From the NCBI GenBank assembly GCA_032718475.1, contig JAUCBJ010007652.1, forward strand, positions 1 through 42,057: 42,057 bases of DNA. Direction: 5' to 3'. This DNA comes from Nemertoderma westbladi. Taxonomy: Eukaryota > Xenacoelomorpha > Nemertodermatida > Nemertodermatidae. Positions 10,304-22,431 of the stretch are shown piece after piece. Each line of letters begins with the position of its first letter. Within the stretch, counting starts at the first letter, position 1. Below the pieces are notes generated by a model. That model saw only the letters and a list, made by a program, of their open reading frames with translations, searched no databases and was not told where the DNA came from. The translations under genes and the position numbers were made by a program.

Positions 10304-12010
10304 AGAAATAGTTATTATTATTTAGTATGAGTTAATAATCTAGAAGTCCATGGACAATGATATATGTAGCACTCTAAATAATTGGGCACTCCCAGGCAAA
10401 AGGGTCCCTACTTCGCCCTGAAGACACCCCTTACAATTTTTTTCTACCAGTCCTTTTCTAGTGTTTTCAATTTTTTTTTTTTATTATTATTTCTAGATAA
10501 ATGTATATTGGGCTATAAATTTAACTACATACGAATATAATTATTCACTAATAACTAACTATTCCATAAATTCAACTACCTAATCTACTAGTTCTAGAAA
10601 TAACGGCTGATTGAATAGAGTTTGTAAAGGTTTCATCTAGTATTCCTCCTCTCTTTCCTCTCCTTCTTCTTCTTTTTCCAGTGTTTTCAATAATTTTTTG
10701 GAATTGGTGAATGTTCTGTGTTTTGCGAACAGTACTGTGTTTTCTGCATAACCTCTACCAAATTTTCTAAATCTAGCTAGATTTTGTTACTTTTTTTAAA
10801 ATGTTCTAGAACATAATGTCTAAATAAAATACTTTAAAAATTTTGTTCTATAATAAATAAATAATTTATCTAATAATCTATAATAAATGTCTAAATAAAT
10901 ATATAAAAAAAAAATAATAATAATAACCAAAAGAAATAGGGTTGGTGGCTCCATGACATACCGGTACTAAATATAATAATATCAGACTTTGATGAAGTAT
11001 GAGTAAGGACAAGTTAGATGATACCCGTAATTACTAATGATTCTAATTAAATTTAAGAAAGTTATAGTTGGAAGAAGAATGGGTGGAGATGGAGAATCCC
11101 AACGAAGGCGACTCAACCCTGTTGTCTAAAATGTCTAATAAATTACTTTAAAAATTTTGTTCTATAATAAATAAATTGTTGTTCTAGAACATTTCATAAA
11201 ATAGCAATCCTATTTGTAAATTTTTTAACATTTAATTTTCATTATTTTTTATGTTATCTTTGTTTCCATAAAGTATAGTCAATCAGTTTTGCTAGCTATT
11301 CTCATCGAAAACACTATTTATAGAACTTTATATTTTCTGTGCATAAAACAAAAATATTTCATGTTAATTTATAACACATAGCCAATATTATTCATTAAAT
11401 TGTATTTATTAAATATAAATACTCAACATAAAATATTTTAACTAGCTAATAAAAACTACTAGCGAATAATTATAATCACTAGCTACCATGATAATTTGTA
11501 TTTGTTAGGAATTGTTCTTAACGCTAATCAAATAAAGGCTATAGTTCCGTCCGTATGTGCCAACATTTTCAGTTTGCTCTAAAATAAATAAAAAAAACAT
11601 CTAAATCTAAATAAAAAAAACAGCAAAAAAACATATTTTTTTAAATGTTCTACAACTAAAGATATTTGTTCTAGAACATTCTTTTAAAAAAATAAATACT
11701 ATTTGTTCTAGAACATGTTTAAAAAAATAACAAAAAATAGCTAGGAAAACAACAAAAAACCTAATTAATTTAAAATGTTCTAGAACAACAATGCCCTAAA
11801 CACAGTAGTACCATATGTTCTATAACATTATTAGATAGATATGTATTTCATGGTAAATGGTGTTTTTTTACTAGCTTGTAAAGGATTTCTCGCTCCTAAA
11901 CGGCTTTTAAATGTATCTCAAAAATGTTTCCAAGTCCTAACACACTTCGTTTACTGGTTTAGTTTCTCTTGGTCGAGATGACTGACTTGAAATAGCTCGC
12001 ATAACACACG
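10304..12010. other. AT-rich non-coding stretch between the duplicated segments
   Basis: Long A/T runs and no credible frame. Many ACTAGCTA-like words and the TGTTCTAGAACA cluster fall here. A stretch near 10683-10720 resembles the reverse complement of about 4547-4590, so a decayed inverted relic of part of the duplicated segment is possible. Confidence 0.4.
10802..11827. promoter_or_regulatory. Cluster of TGTTCTAGAACA palindromes
   Basis: Five perfect copies of the 12-bp palindrome lie at 10802-10813, 11180-11191, 11667-11678, 11704-11715 and 11776-11787. A variant TGTTCTATAACA lies at 11816-11827, with further half-sites between. The centre TTCTAGAA matches the inverted nTTCnnGAAn arrangement of heat-shock elements. 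No gene begins immediately beside it; the duplicated LRR-like segment starts at 12011. It could equally be a repeat-family signature. Confidence 0.4.
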
Positions 12011-14689
12011 GTCCTACAACGGCTTATACTTTACGGACGAACGGACGTCCACAACCCTTTCAAGACAGTGAAAAAAAAACTGAGATTTCTATTTTCCAGA
12101 TGTTATTAATGTCTTCCTTGGATAAAAAATAGTGTATGGTACGCAACACCATAGAAAACCCTCTGGGAAGAGGAAAACAGAGAAACCGGGTGAGGGGTGC
12201 TTTGGGTCCGTTAGGAACCAAAGTATAGCATCGAAAAATAATCCCAGTCTATAGTCCTATAGTCTATCAAGCAAACAGTCGGCCGAAGCCGGAGGCGAAG
12301 GCTCCTCTTTCGATAGCTGCTACCCGAGGGTATGGGTGGGCGCTACTCCTATAGTCTATAGGTTGTTAAAAATAGTCCGAAAAGTTTTAATATTGAAAAA
12401 TTGTCGTAAAATACTTGGTGCGGCTTCACGCTATTGGAAAACTTGGCAATAGTGCAAACACCAGGTTACTTTCTGTGTCCAAACGGTGGTGGGAGTGATT
12501 GGACGCAGGAAGTTAGCTGATACCTCCTTGTCCTACGACTCAAAGGTATGACTGACGTCGCGCCAATGACCCTGCTGGCAGAGTGCGCAAGCACTAGAGG
12601 GCTGGTTGGCCCAGAGCTCTTTCTCTGTAGGAACTACCCAACCCACGCTCCTAAGCCACACCGACACTAAGCGAAGTAAAGGTGGGTATAGGAACAGTCC
12701 AACCCGGCTGCTAAGAACTGAGCCAAGATAGCGTGCCAAGGGCTGCCATACAAGCCCGAGTGTTACTGACTGCTGAAATAGTGAAATGTGGCCCCTTATA
12801 AACCCAGTGTTCGGGGTCAATAGGGAGTTGACCTCTAATTATCACTTGCTAAGAATAGTGGTCTTTCCTTAACACGAATTTGTTAATACACGTTAAAGTT
12901 ATAATTGAAATTGGCAGGTGAACTATGTCCTTTATTATTTAACATAGCTTCCCAGGGATAATGTGTGTAAGCCAATCATAATAGGTTTAGGCAGGCTAAT
13001 GAGAGTGATGCTCTCCCATTGGGTGGAGGTAATTGGGAGAGATGCCAGGAAGATATTACTGACTGGTGGGTTTATTGAGTGTTTGAAGGTAACTGCAAAG
13101 AGCAAAGGGCCGTTGAATATTGGATGGCAATGACAGGAGGTTTGGATGAGAGATGTGGATGAGAATAATATGGGAATTTATATACTGCATCTAAAGTGGT
13201 ATAGTGCTGCCTACGTAGGCGTGAAAAATATATTACATTGCTGTTGACACTTTTTGAAATTATAAAAAAAATGGGAAAACATTGATATTTCAGGTTTAAA
13301 TTGTTACAGAATATATTTATGACCAAAAATATTAATGATATTATAACAGTTTTACAGCTTATATTAATTTTTTTTTCAAAAATTACTAGCTAGTAAAAAA
13401 TACACTAGCTACCACAAAAAATATCTGCTAAGATTCTAGAACATTCACCAATATCAAAAAAAAAACACTCAAAAACACCAAAAAAGTTTTAAAAAAATAA
13501 CAGGGGGAAGTTCATTTTTGGATAGTTTACCTTAGATTGTAGGATTCAGGCTAAAAACAAAACACTGGGAACTTTAAAAATATATAAATACCTTGATAAT
13601 AATTATTGTAACTAATAGATTTGTACACTAATGAAGTTGAAAAAGTAGTAATTTCCACTAATTGTAAAAAGGTTTGCACTAATACAGAAATTATAATATA
13701 ATAAAGAAAGGATGTATAAAATACCAACGATTATACTAAATCATAATTGCCGATTATTAACATTAAGAGAAATAGGTATTGTGAATGTAACTCGGGCTTT
13801 GGCAACAGGAATAGTGAATGCAGAATGTCGGAGATGGAAACTGCAGGCAGTTCGAAATGATAATCAATGCAATGTCCTCTGTAAGTGGCTGAAAGAACTA
13901 CCAAATGTCCTTCGCATTGATCTACGGAAGTTCATTCTACATGCTTATATTATGGCATTTAAACAGTTGAGGAAGAAGTTCAATAAATTATATCCGCCAT
14001 ATAATGCTAATAATGATATACATTTCAGGAGAATAGGGAGATGGCTTCAGAGACATGTATTGCGAAAGAAACCAACTTTGGACGGCATTATGGAAACCTA
14101 CAGAAATCTTTACCTCAATCAATGTTTTTGTACAATTGTCCCGTCAATTGATATCATTGTCAATGAAGAGTTTGCCGGAGAATTTCAATACATGGCAATT
14201 GTTGTCCGTCTACTAAGTTGGCTGCCAAAAATGGCAGATGCACTGACGTCAATAGATGTGCTATTTTTGTCACGAGACCAGTGGTCCCGCACACTGAATA
14301 CTGTTTTTACAGGCAGATTTATATTTCCTTTGCTCGTATCTATAAAAATTCCACACATAACTGAAGACTTTCTCAAAGGTATCATATGTAGCTGCCCCAA
14401 TCTCAGAGTTCTACATATTCCTTGTTCCGATGTCACCATCGACACCTCTACACTACAGAGTCTAGCACAACTGGAATGTTTGCAGGTGTTAAATATTCAG
14501 ATGTGTGCTGAGATATCAATTGATAAAATAATTGAAATGCAAAAAATGCTGCCAAAGATCGACATTATTACATATAAATCAAGGGAGATACTTGAGAGAA
14601 ACATAAGTAACTTTCGTTTCCGCTATTTCAGTGTTTTTAACAGTAATGATACTGATCAATCTGTCACTGACTACCTCAAGGAAACTGTA
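12011..14689 (+). repeat. Duplicated segment, copy 2 (partner at 3131-5798)
   Basis: Nearly identical to 3131-5798 and in the same orientation, ~8.9 kb away. Small differences include a CCT insertion near 12523 and a 6-bp in-frame insertion near 14156 that adds two residues to the LRR-like product. The copy ends at GAAACTGTA (14689), where CGTGGG of a repeat starts; no trace of the remaining gene follows. Confidence 0.95.
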
Positions 14690-14743
14690 CGTGGGTCGAG
14701 AGTAAAAACCGTCTATATCCAAATTTTAAAAAAATTTAGTTAA
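13712..14743 (+). pseudogene. 3'-truncated copy of the LRR-like gene
   Basis: The first ~326 codons match 4827-5798 with only scattered changes, including the two-residue insertion. After 14689 the frame runs into a repeat and stops 18 codons later at 14741. It therefore lacks the C-terminal ~215 residues, including the repeats beginning at ~354 and ~408 of the full protein. The upstream region and TATA-like word are retained, so it may still be transcribed. The near-absence of frame damage suggests a recent duplication. A shortened functional product cannot be excluded, but truncation at a repeat junction favours a pseudogene. Confidence 0.8.
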
Positions 14744-14935
14744 AGTTATGAATGGATAGCTGAATGCTTCACGTATCTATTGGAATTACAAAAATAGCAC
14801 ATCGGTTTTTTAGAATGCATTATATTTGCTACCAAAAAAATTTAAATATTTTCAAACGTAGCACTGAATTTAAAAACCGTCTATATCCAAACACGAATTA
14901 CAATGTTGGATATAGACGCTTTTTAAAATTGGCCT
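14690..14935. mobile_element. Repeat family with CCGTCTATATCC arms, copy A
   Basis: It begins CGTGGGTCGAGAGTAAAAA followed by CCGTCTATATCC. Further copies of that word follow, then the inverse GGATATAGACG near 14911. The same leading block occurs in reverse at about 30601-30632. The repeat starts exactly where the LRR-like duplicate breaks off. Superfamily unknown: no clear target duplication and no coding region. Confidence 0.65.
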
Positions 14936-14939
14936 CCCT

Positions 14940-15940
14940 TAGGCTGCCATGTACCGGTATACTAACAAGATATAAACTTTCAGTTTCTGTTTTTAGCTCA
15001 CTACAATCTATACCGGTTCCAGATGAAGGCCTACCTATCATAGTATACTGAGGCCTAGAGTACTTTTGCACTGGAGTTTGACTACCGGTACTGGCTATCA
15101 CTTTCAGTTTAATCAAAGTCAGCCTAAAGGATGTTCACATACAGATAGGCTTAAAAAGTATTCAGTTTACCGGTATCTAAACTGTTAACATAGCCTAACT
15201 CCACAAGGCGGTAAGGCAGGTTTTCGATTAGCTACCGACCGATTCGATTAGCTTTATTAGGCCCCGTAATTGGAAGCAGTCTGCAGTAGGCCTACTTGGC
15301 TTATCGACATAAACGCGTCACGAAACGAGGGACGAAAGGACACGGAATCAGGAAAACAAGGATAAGAAATTGGTATGAATTTGAAATATTCCAATAAAAA
15401 AATAATTATTATCGATATCATTAATTGATTTAATTATTTTACCGGTAATGATAATTATTAATCAATTTAATATTTTATTGCTGATTAAACTAGGCATCTA
15501 CTGACTGTAGGCCTACCTCTACTGTTACCAATTGTATAGAAAATGAATATCTGAATTCATAATTACAGTACTATAATAATTATTGAATTAAATCTGATTA
15601 CGAATAATTTATGAATTTTCTATCATAATTTCCTTAGCCTAGTCGACAGTAAAGGGCGAGGGGCGGGAGGAGAGGAGGGGGGGGGGGGGGGGGGGGGGTG
15701 TAACGAACGTGACTCAAATCCCCCCTTGGCGATAATCTATATCTCGTTTCAGCGAATTAAATAAACGACGAATTAATTATGAACTTTAAAGCCAGGAATA
15801 CATGTTCACCACCTTTCACAAAAAACCCTAAAATAATGTTAATTATCAATTAAGTGAAAGAGCCGGATAGGGGCCTACTTTGAAATGTTATTCTAAATCA
15901 AAACAACAGTCATGTTTCAACAAGTCAACAAGTTTCATCT
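14940..15940. other. Non-coding stretch
   Basis: No credible gene. It contains several GTACCGGTA and GGCCTAC words and an imperfect AT-rich palindrome around 15390-15480. Confidence 0.4.
15677..15698. repeat. Poly-G tract, 22 nt
   Basis: Uninterrupted G run preceded by purine-rich GGGCGGGAGGAGAGGA sequence. Confidence 0.9.
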
Positions 15941-15945
15941 TGGCG

Positions 15946-16015
15946 TACAGTAGTGGCTGGCTAAATCCGTTTACAACTCTCCGGAGATTGTGGGTCCAAT
16001 CCCTGCATTGGGGCC
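15946..16015 (+). mobile_element. Possible tRNA-derived SINE fragment
   Basis: GTGGGTCCAATCCCTGC at about 15989 resembles a tRNA B box (GGTTCRANNCC) with one mismatch, preceded at a suitable distance by an A-box-like GTGGCTGGCTAAAT. A full cloverleaf does not form by eye. A SINE head or decayed tRNA pseudogene fits best. The overlapping 107-codon frame is probably accidental. Confidence 0.3.
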
Positions 16016-16260
16016 AGGTAGTTTTCGTACATCGGCACAAATTATTTAACAATACACACCCCAATCGCGTTAAAATAACAGACATTACTGTAGTTATTGA
16101 ATTACTCCGAAAACCCACAAATGAAAATTTTAGCTCTGTGGTCTGCGTCATTCGTGCCAGAAATAATTTCGCCTTAAATACTGTGCAGTGGTTGCCACGA
16201 TAAATTAGTCATTTTAAACTTTAACCTTAATTTACAGCCATTTAAAAAAATTTAAAGGGT

Positions 16261-16277
16261 GGGGGGGGGGGGGGGGG
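16261..16277. repeat. Poly-G tract, 17 nt
   Basis: G run preceded by AAAGGGT and followed by TGTAGGCCTACG. Confidence 0.9.
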
Positions 16278-16631
16278 TGTAGGCCTACGTACCCACACCC
16301 CCTTAAATAGACTGACCAGGGCGCCTCTCTGCCTTGCATCCTTAAATGGTAGCTAAATGAGTAGGCCTACCCGTTTCCTCTGGGGAGACTAGTTTAAGTA
16401 GTGGGGGCGCTCTCGAAATATGACATAACTCTTTGTGCGTTAAGCGTATTCTTTGGCCTAACAGTAGTATAGTATATACAGTATATACATTGCTTTTTAC
16501 TTTAATAGTCATAGTAAAGGTTACATTAAAATACTTATTTTTGCGTGCGAGTAGGACATAAGTTATATGTACAGTATGTCCATTTATCCCTGGAGAGAGA
16601 TTAATTTTAATTGCTGTACTGTAGGAAACCC

Positions 16632-16706
16632 CACCTGACTGACCCGGGATCGAACCCGTACTTTCATAAATTAAGCCTGACGGCTAACCGAGTGGGCTAC
16701 TGTAAT
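16632..16706 (-). tRNA. tRNA-like sequence (pseudogene or SINE head)
   Basis: On the minus strand, TAGCCCACTCGGTTAGCC resembles an A box and GGTTCGATCCC (16646-16656) is a perfect B box, correctly spaced for a tRNA. The 3' side continues GGGTCAGTCAGG. The acceptor and anticodon stems do not pair well enough to name an amino acid. I read it as a tRNA-derived SINE or tRNA pseudogene. Confidence 0.45.
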
Positions 16707-16709
16707 TGA

Positions 16710-18649
16710 GAAAATCACAAGAAGAAGACGAGGGTATATCTCTCACACAACTACTGTACCTACCTCTATACGAAAGATTGAATAGGTCATCAGTAAATTA
16801 AAGTACAGTTAGTAGTTTCGTTATTATTATTATTATCTTCAGTTACTATTGTTAGGTATGTTTAGGTTACTTACCATCGGTGAATTTAGTACGTTGGTTA
16901 ACTAAGAAACTTCAGTATGTTTGGTTACAAAATATGACATCAATACGATAGAGTTACAATCAGTAACTTTAATATGTTGGGTTACTAGTGACTATGTAAT
17001 AGTAAGCTAGTGTGTTCGGTTACATAGGATTATACAGTATGACTTCAGTACTGTGGAGTTAGAATCAGTGATTTACAATAAACAATCATACTGTAGGTTG
17101 GGTTACGAGCTACAGTAGTTTCAATTTAGTAAGTAAAAGCTGTTGAAGGATGTCGCCAAGAAGTCTTCAACCTTTGAAGAGAGTATTCGATTCGCCAAGC
17201 TTGTCAGACATTCCAATGGATCGATTTTCATGTTCAGGACGGTTGGTAAACTGTAATCATCGTCATCGAAATCAATCTCGTAAGCATAATTTTTTTAATT
17301 AATTATAATTCCGAATGCCTGATAATCTAAAAACTGAATTTTTAATTACCTTGCGGCTAATTAACTATTAATTGTTTAAACTAAAATACAATTTGTACTG
17401 TATGAACATTAAATATTAAGGAGATAATGATCTTTATAAATTTATCGGTAATATTACAACATATTCTATATGAGTATACCTACAGTATAAAAATCTATTT
17501 TCGCTTCGGATCTCAATGTTACTGCCTTTCGTTGGTTTAAAGTGTGCTACAGTTTGTGTATTGTGTGTACATTGCAATTGTGAAAACCTTTTCGAAAAAT
17601 AGAATAGTTCAGCTACAATTTGAGCCCAACAATAATAACAGACCAGTCTTCGGCATTAATTGCAATCAAAAGTAAAATATGTACAATAAAAAGTGCTCCT
17701 ATTTTTGTAACGTCCGACACCTTATTAAAAGTCAACTGTTTAAGAAGAATAACGCTTCCCAATGCAGAGTATTTGCGATATTCTGAAAGATTAATAAATT
17801 GTCTCATTTAATCAACGCAATCTGATGTCAAAAAATTCAAGTATTTTCGTAGAATTAAAGAAAAACATTCAAAAATCGAGAATGTACGTAACGTACGTAA
17901 GGTCCTAGGATGTTTAATTTGGTTGGTTAACAATTGAAGGAAAGGAGCAGGTTATAGTTTTAGGTATTTTCGAACAAAAATAATGACGAAATTTAAAACA
18001 GAGATTAAGTATCGAAATAAATTTATTAAAATTAAGAACGTAATGCACTTGGACCTATAGCTGCTGGACCCAATGCTCCAGGACCTAAACCGACAATTAA
18101 TTATGAGTAATTCACCACTCAACAATTAATTAAATATTATTCATTGTAAGTTAAGGACCTATACCGATTTAGAGCAAAAGCTATAATACGATTAAAGATG
18201 CTTATTCCAAAAAGCTTATTCGCCTGAATTTGTTGTTGTAGCACTTTATGTTAAATGAGAAAATTTATTTACGCATATTTTTCTCAATGTTTGGTCCATT
18301 TTTCTACTTAAACTAATTCCTATAAAACTTCAGAAAGTCAAAAATGTTTTTTTTAAACAAGTTTCGGACTATTTTTCATCAGCAATCGCTTTGCAATGTT
18401 AAAATTTTGGAATATATGTAACTACATACCCACAAAGCATTACAATTTTATGCGTTCAGAACAATGATAAATGGACATACTGTAGTTTCAAAAATACGCT
18501 AATCATTGTATGAAAAGACCATTCATTCAGCGTTTATGACTTTTTTTTATTTATGAAAACCTCCCCTATTACACTTGCTCGGTACATATTATATAATCGG
18601 GTCATAACTCATAACGCTGTAATATGGTACTTATTCGCACAAATATGTA
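16710..18649. other. Non-coding stretch, possible small upstream exon at 17150-17279
   Basis: Mostly AT-rich without genes. One open stretch, ATG at 17150 to 17279, ends at a good splice donor (GTAAGC at 17280) and has a coding look. Its phase (one base left over) does not fit the acceptor before the DUF7869-type gene at 19002, so I cannot connect them. A palindrome TACGTAACGTACGTA lies at about 17885. Confidence 0.3.
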
Positions 18650-18658
18650 AATAATATT

Positions 18659-18871
18659 GGGTCAGAGTAAAACGCGGATCCGGATTCTACATTTAACATT
18701 GTCCCTACGGAAGTCGATTTTTTTTACATTTTTATAACTCCCAAAAATATAACTATAACCTGTTCTATTGACTTTAGTTTATTGTTTTGGTTAAATAAAC
18801 GTGCCACTGTAACCTGATCCTTTCCCTTAATTGATAATTTTGGAATCCGGATCCGCGTTTTACACCTACCC
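18659..18871. mobile_element. 213-bp MITE with 9-bp target duplication
   Basis: Inverted ends share GTAAAACGCGGATCCGGATT after GGGT at the outer edge (GGGTCAGA left, GGGTAGGT right when read inwards). The direct duplication AATAATATT occurs at 18650-18658 and 18872-18880. A 9-bp duplication with GGG-starting ends is typical of Mutator-like elements, but that is an inference. Bases 18777-18827 match 23849-23899 at 48 of 51 positions, linking this MITE to the 490-bp element at 23572. Confidence 0.85.
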
Positions 18872-19008
18872 AATAATATTGTTATCATGACATGGTTCAT
18901 AATAATAAACAATTAATATTATAACAATCAATAAACAATTAATAGTAATAAAATAATAACAACATAATAATAAACAATTAATATTAATACATTTTTCACA
19001 GTTTGGAG

Positions 19009-22000
19009 ATGGATGACATAACATATATGCTGGAGCTCGATGTGGGGATCAACTCCCAACTTATGTCAGCAAACCCATCAACATCGTACTCCCTAGCTGA
19101 AAAAACCACAACCATTGATGACACTCTAAAACCCACCACCTACAAGAAACATCAACCCAAGAGACAGCCACAGCAAGTAATAAAACCAACGCCCAAACCA
19201 TCCCAATGGAAAAAAAATAGAAAAAAAGCCGCGGTAAATGGAGGAGAAACCAAACAGGTGAAAACTGTGAAGAACTGCGACAACAACTGCCAGTTCGGAT
19301 GTTCCAGGCGCTACTCGTATACAGATCGCCAGTCTATCCACAATTCATTTTACAATACCCCGAACCACACCGCGAAAATGAATTGGCTGTTGGCAAACAC
19401 CAAGCAAAGCCAAATAGAAAGACGAAGGACCACCGGCGACAAAAAGAAGAAATCATCCTTCTCATACTTCCTCCAGATGCCAGATGGAGATCGTCGAAGT
19501 AGAGTCTGCAAAGATTTCTTTTTGTCGACTCTAGATATTAATGCTTCACGGGTATACACCGCCCACAAGAATAAGAATTGTGGTGCTGCAACTGGCGATC
19601 GGCGTCGTGGAGGAAACCACCGTGTTTCCGATACAATGAAGGAAGGTGTTCGAGCCCACATACGTTCGCTAGCGACGGTAGATTCCCACTATTGTCGGGC
19701 AACCAGTCGTCGGAAATATCTACCAGCTCACCTGAATCCATCTAGGTTGTACCAACTGTATGTAGAGTCGTCCCCAGAGGAGATTGCCCGCAGCAATATG
19801 TATTCTAACATATTCAATACCGAATTCAACATTTCGTTTCATTCCCCGCGGAAAGATATGTGCGACTTATGTGAGGAACATAAGATTCGACACAACGAAA
19901 ATGATGTTGATGAAGAATTCGAAAATGTAAGTTAATTAAAATTTAATTAATAATAATTAATTATTAAATTAAATACAATAATAAATGATTTTTAGTTGTA
20001 TATAAATTAAAAAAACAGTTTAAAATTATTAAATATCCTCTAATTATTTTCTGAACTAATTAGGGATGTCCCGGAATCGATATTTTGATTCCGGCGGGAA
20101 CCAGAATTCACTATGCCGGAATATTCCGGCCGGAACCGGAATTTTTATGTAGTTAGTGAAATACACTACATGGCCATTAGGCCTACCCTTTATAAATTGT
20201 TGTGAAATATACGTAGTTTTGTATTTATAAAGCCAAGTTTACTAATGAGATGAGACTTTTAATGACTTTTAATGAGACTATTAATGAGACTTTTGAAACA
20301 ATTTCCGCGCGAAAATTACTGGAGATGAGTGCCAGAATGGGACCACTCGAAAACTAACATATTTTTTTGTTATATGTTTTGCTATGCTATGTTTTGGGCG
20401 TTTGCGCTGGTGGATAGCCCATCAAATTTTAGGTTTTAAACGACAGTGAATTCGAATTTACTTTTTTACAAAAACCCTTGGCCAAAATTAGGTTTTTTGG
20501 GCTCATACCTAAAAACCAACGTAGACCAAAAATGTATTATTTAATAATGTATAATTTCACAAACTAATTTAAACTATTAAACTAGTTAGTAAACTGGTAA
20601 TTTCGGTAAAGTTCATGCCGGAACCAGAATCTAGCAAAAACCGCCCGAATTCCGGACGGAACGGAATTCAGGGACATCCCTATAACTAATAAACCTTAAC
20701 ACAAACACAATACACATTCAAGGCAAAAAAATGGATTTAGAATATTGATGATAATAACCAAAACATTTGGCGGAAAAAAGTTAAATAAATTTAATACAAA
20801 TTAAATTATGATTATTTCAAAATAAAATAATAAAATATCACAGAATTGAAAATTATTACTAAATTATGTATTATTTATACTCCTAGAAATACAACGAACA
20901 CATAGCGATGAAAGAGGCTGCAAAGATAATCCGCGACGAACATCGGGCATCTGCAAAATGTGTGCTGTCGGTGGATTTCGAAAACGTAAAGTCAATCCCC
21001 ATGGCACATGCGGGAAGTACCTTCTACCTGCATAAACTAAAACAATTTAACCTAACCGGTCACCTCAAAACTGTAAATAAAAAAACAGCAATAAATATCT
21101 TATGGACTGAAGATACGGGAGGAAGGGCTGGCGATGATATCGCCAGTGCCCTGGTATCCATCCTGGACGAAACCGTTAAGATTATACCACCAGCCACGGA
21201 AGAATTGACTGTGTGGATGGATGGCTGCGTTCCACAAAATAGGAACAGCTACCTTACCATGGCGGTAAAGTGGTGGCTGCAACAACAAACACAATTACAA
21301 ACCGTGTCCATCCACTACAGCATAGTTGGCCACGGACTCGTCCAGGAAGTGGATAACATCCATTCCCAAATAGAGAGTAGGTTCAGAGGGAGAGAGGTGT
21401 GGTCGCCACTATCCTACCTAAGGATATTTAAAGAAATAAATCAGGAATGGATAGTGAAGCGACAGAGAAGCGCGGAATTCCGGGAATTCAGCACCATCTC
21501 AAGAAATTACAAGTTTGTAAATTAAAAATAAATATTTAAATAGGACATTGAAAAAAATAAGTAATGTTATTAGGCCCCCTAAGTGATGCAAACAGAAACT
21601 GAATCGTACTTGGTAACGTTTATTACTTGAACTATTTAAATTAGAAGGCATTATTTTGAAAACGATACTATTATTTTGTTTAATTAATTGTTGTTTATTG
21701 CATTGAATTTGACAAAACTATTTATTATTATTATTAATATTATATATTTATTATACATGTATATATACATATATGTACTGTACATATGGTACATATTGTA
21801 ATATAATCAAAATTTGAATTCCGATTCAGATTCAGTCCATAACACTGAAAGGATGTATCAATCAATCAAACTAAAATTTATTGTATATATATATTATATA
21901 TTCTGATATTAGGTGATGGCATTAAATTATCCCAAAAAAAGAAATTCCCTACATAGTCAGTAACTAACATTATTATTTTGCATTATCTTTATTAAATAAG

Positions 22001-22431
22001 TCACAAAAATATGAAAAAATTCCTGTTGGCAGCGAATTATATTGTTTATTATATATTATTTTTCTTACAGCTATCAGAAGGTACCGTATTTCTCCATTCA
22101 TGTAATGGAGATACGACGGGGAAATCCATTGAGTATATTTTACAAGACCGAGTTCGATGGAGAACTGAAGAGGGCCAACATCGGATTCCCCGTCTCTACT
22201 GGATCTCGTAAAAGAAAGGCCATCAGCGAACCGATGCTTGGTGCCCCCCTACGTAAGAAACCCACCGGACTAGCTAGAACGAGCACAGTCCCCTTCCCAA
22301 CCCCAGCAGTGTCATCGAAACCAAGGGGAATATCAGCGAATTTACAGAGGGACATCCGGGCGATGTTAAAGCTAATGCCACTCCGCGATCGCGCCTTTAT
22401 GAAAGCGCTGGCTGGTAAAGTTAGAAAATAG
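19009..22431 (+). CDS. Three-exon DUF7869-type protein (RNase H-like), ~633 aa
   Basis: Exons 19009-19926, 20887-21516 and 22078-22431 join in phase 0. Introns have GTAAGT/CTAG and GTAAAT/TCAG boundaries. The acceptor at 22076-22077 is preferred over CAG at 22070 because only it keeps the frame that matches the paralogue at 32990-35705. Order: a basic N terminus with PSQWKKNRKK; a Cys cluster C90-x3-C94-x3-C98; a helix-turn block ending in HYCR; a CxxC-xx-H-xxx-H knuckle (C285, C288, H292, H296); then D336 (SVDFENV), D418 (MDGCVPQNRN), D462 and E469 (VDNIHSQIE). I recall this arrangement from uncharacterised animal proteins carrying the DUF7869 domain. Spaced acidic residues in such a fold suggest a nuclease or transposase ancestry, which is inference. 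TTTTTCACAG ends at 19001, so an upstream 5' exon may exist. No terminal repeats seen; possibly host-retained. Confidence 0.75.
20061..20682. mobile_element. hAT-like MITE in the first intron of the DUF7869-type gene
   Basis: The ends are TAGGGATGTCCCGGAATC on the left and GGAATTCAGGGACATCCCTA on the right, perfect inverses over TAGGGATGTCCC. Flanks GAACTAAT (20053-20060) and TAACTAAT (20683-20690) form an 8-bp duplication with one mismatch. TAGGG-starting ends with 8-bp duplications are typical of hAT elements. The subterminal regions are rich in CCGGAA/TTCCGG. No transposase frame, so it is non-autonomous. Confidence 0.75.

Noticed and set aside
17150-17279. Possible first exon of the DUF7869-type gene
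   Set aside because: It has a good donor, but its phase does not fit the acceptor at 19001/19002, so it was kept only as a note in the non-coding entry.
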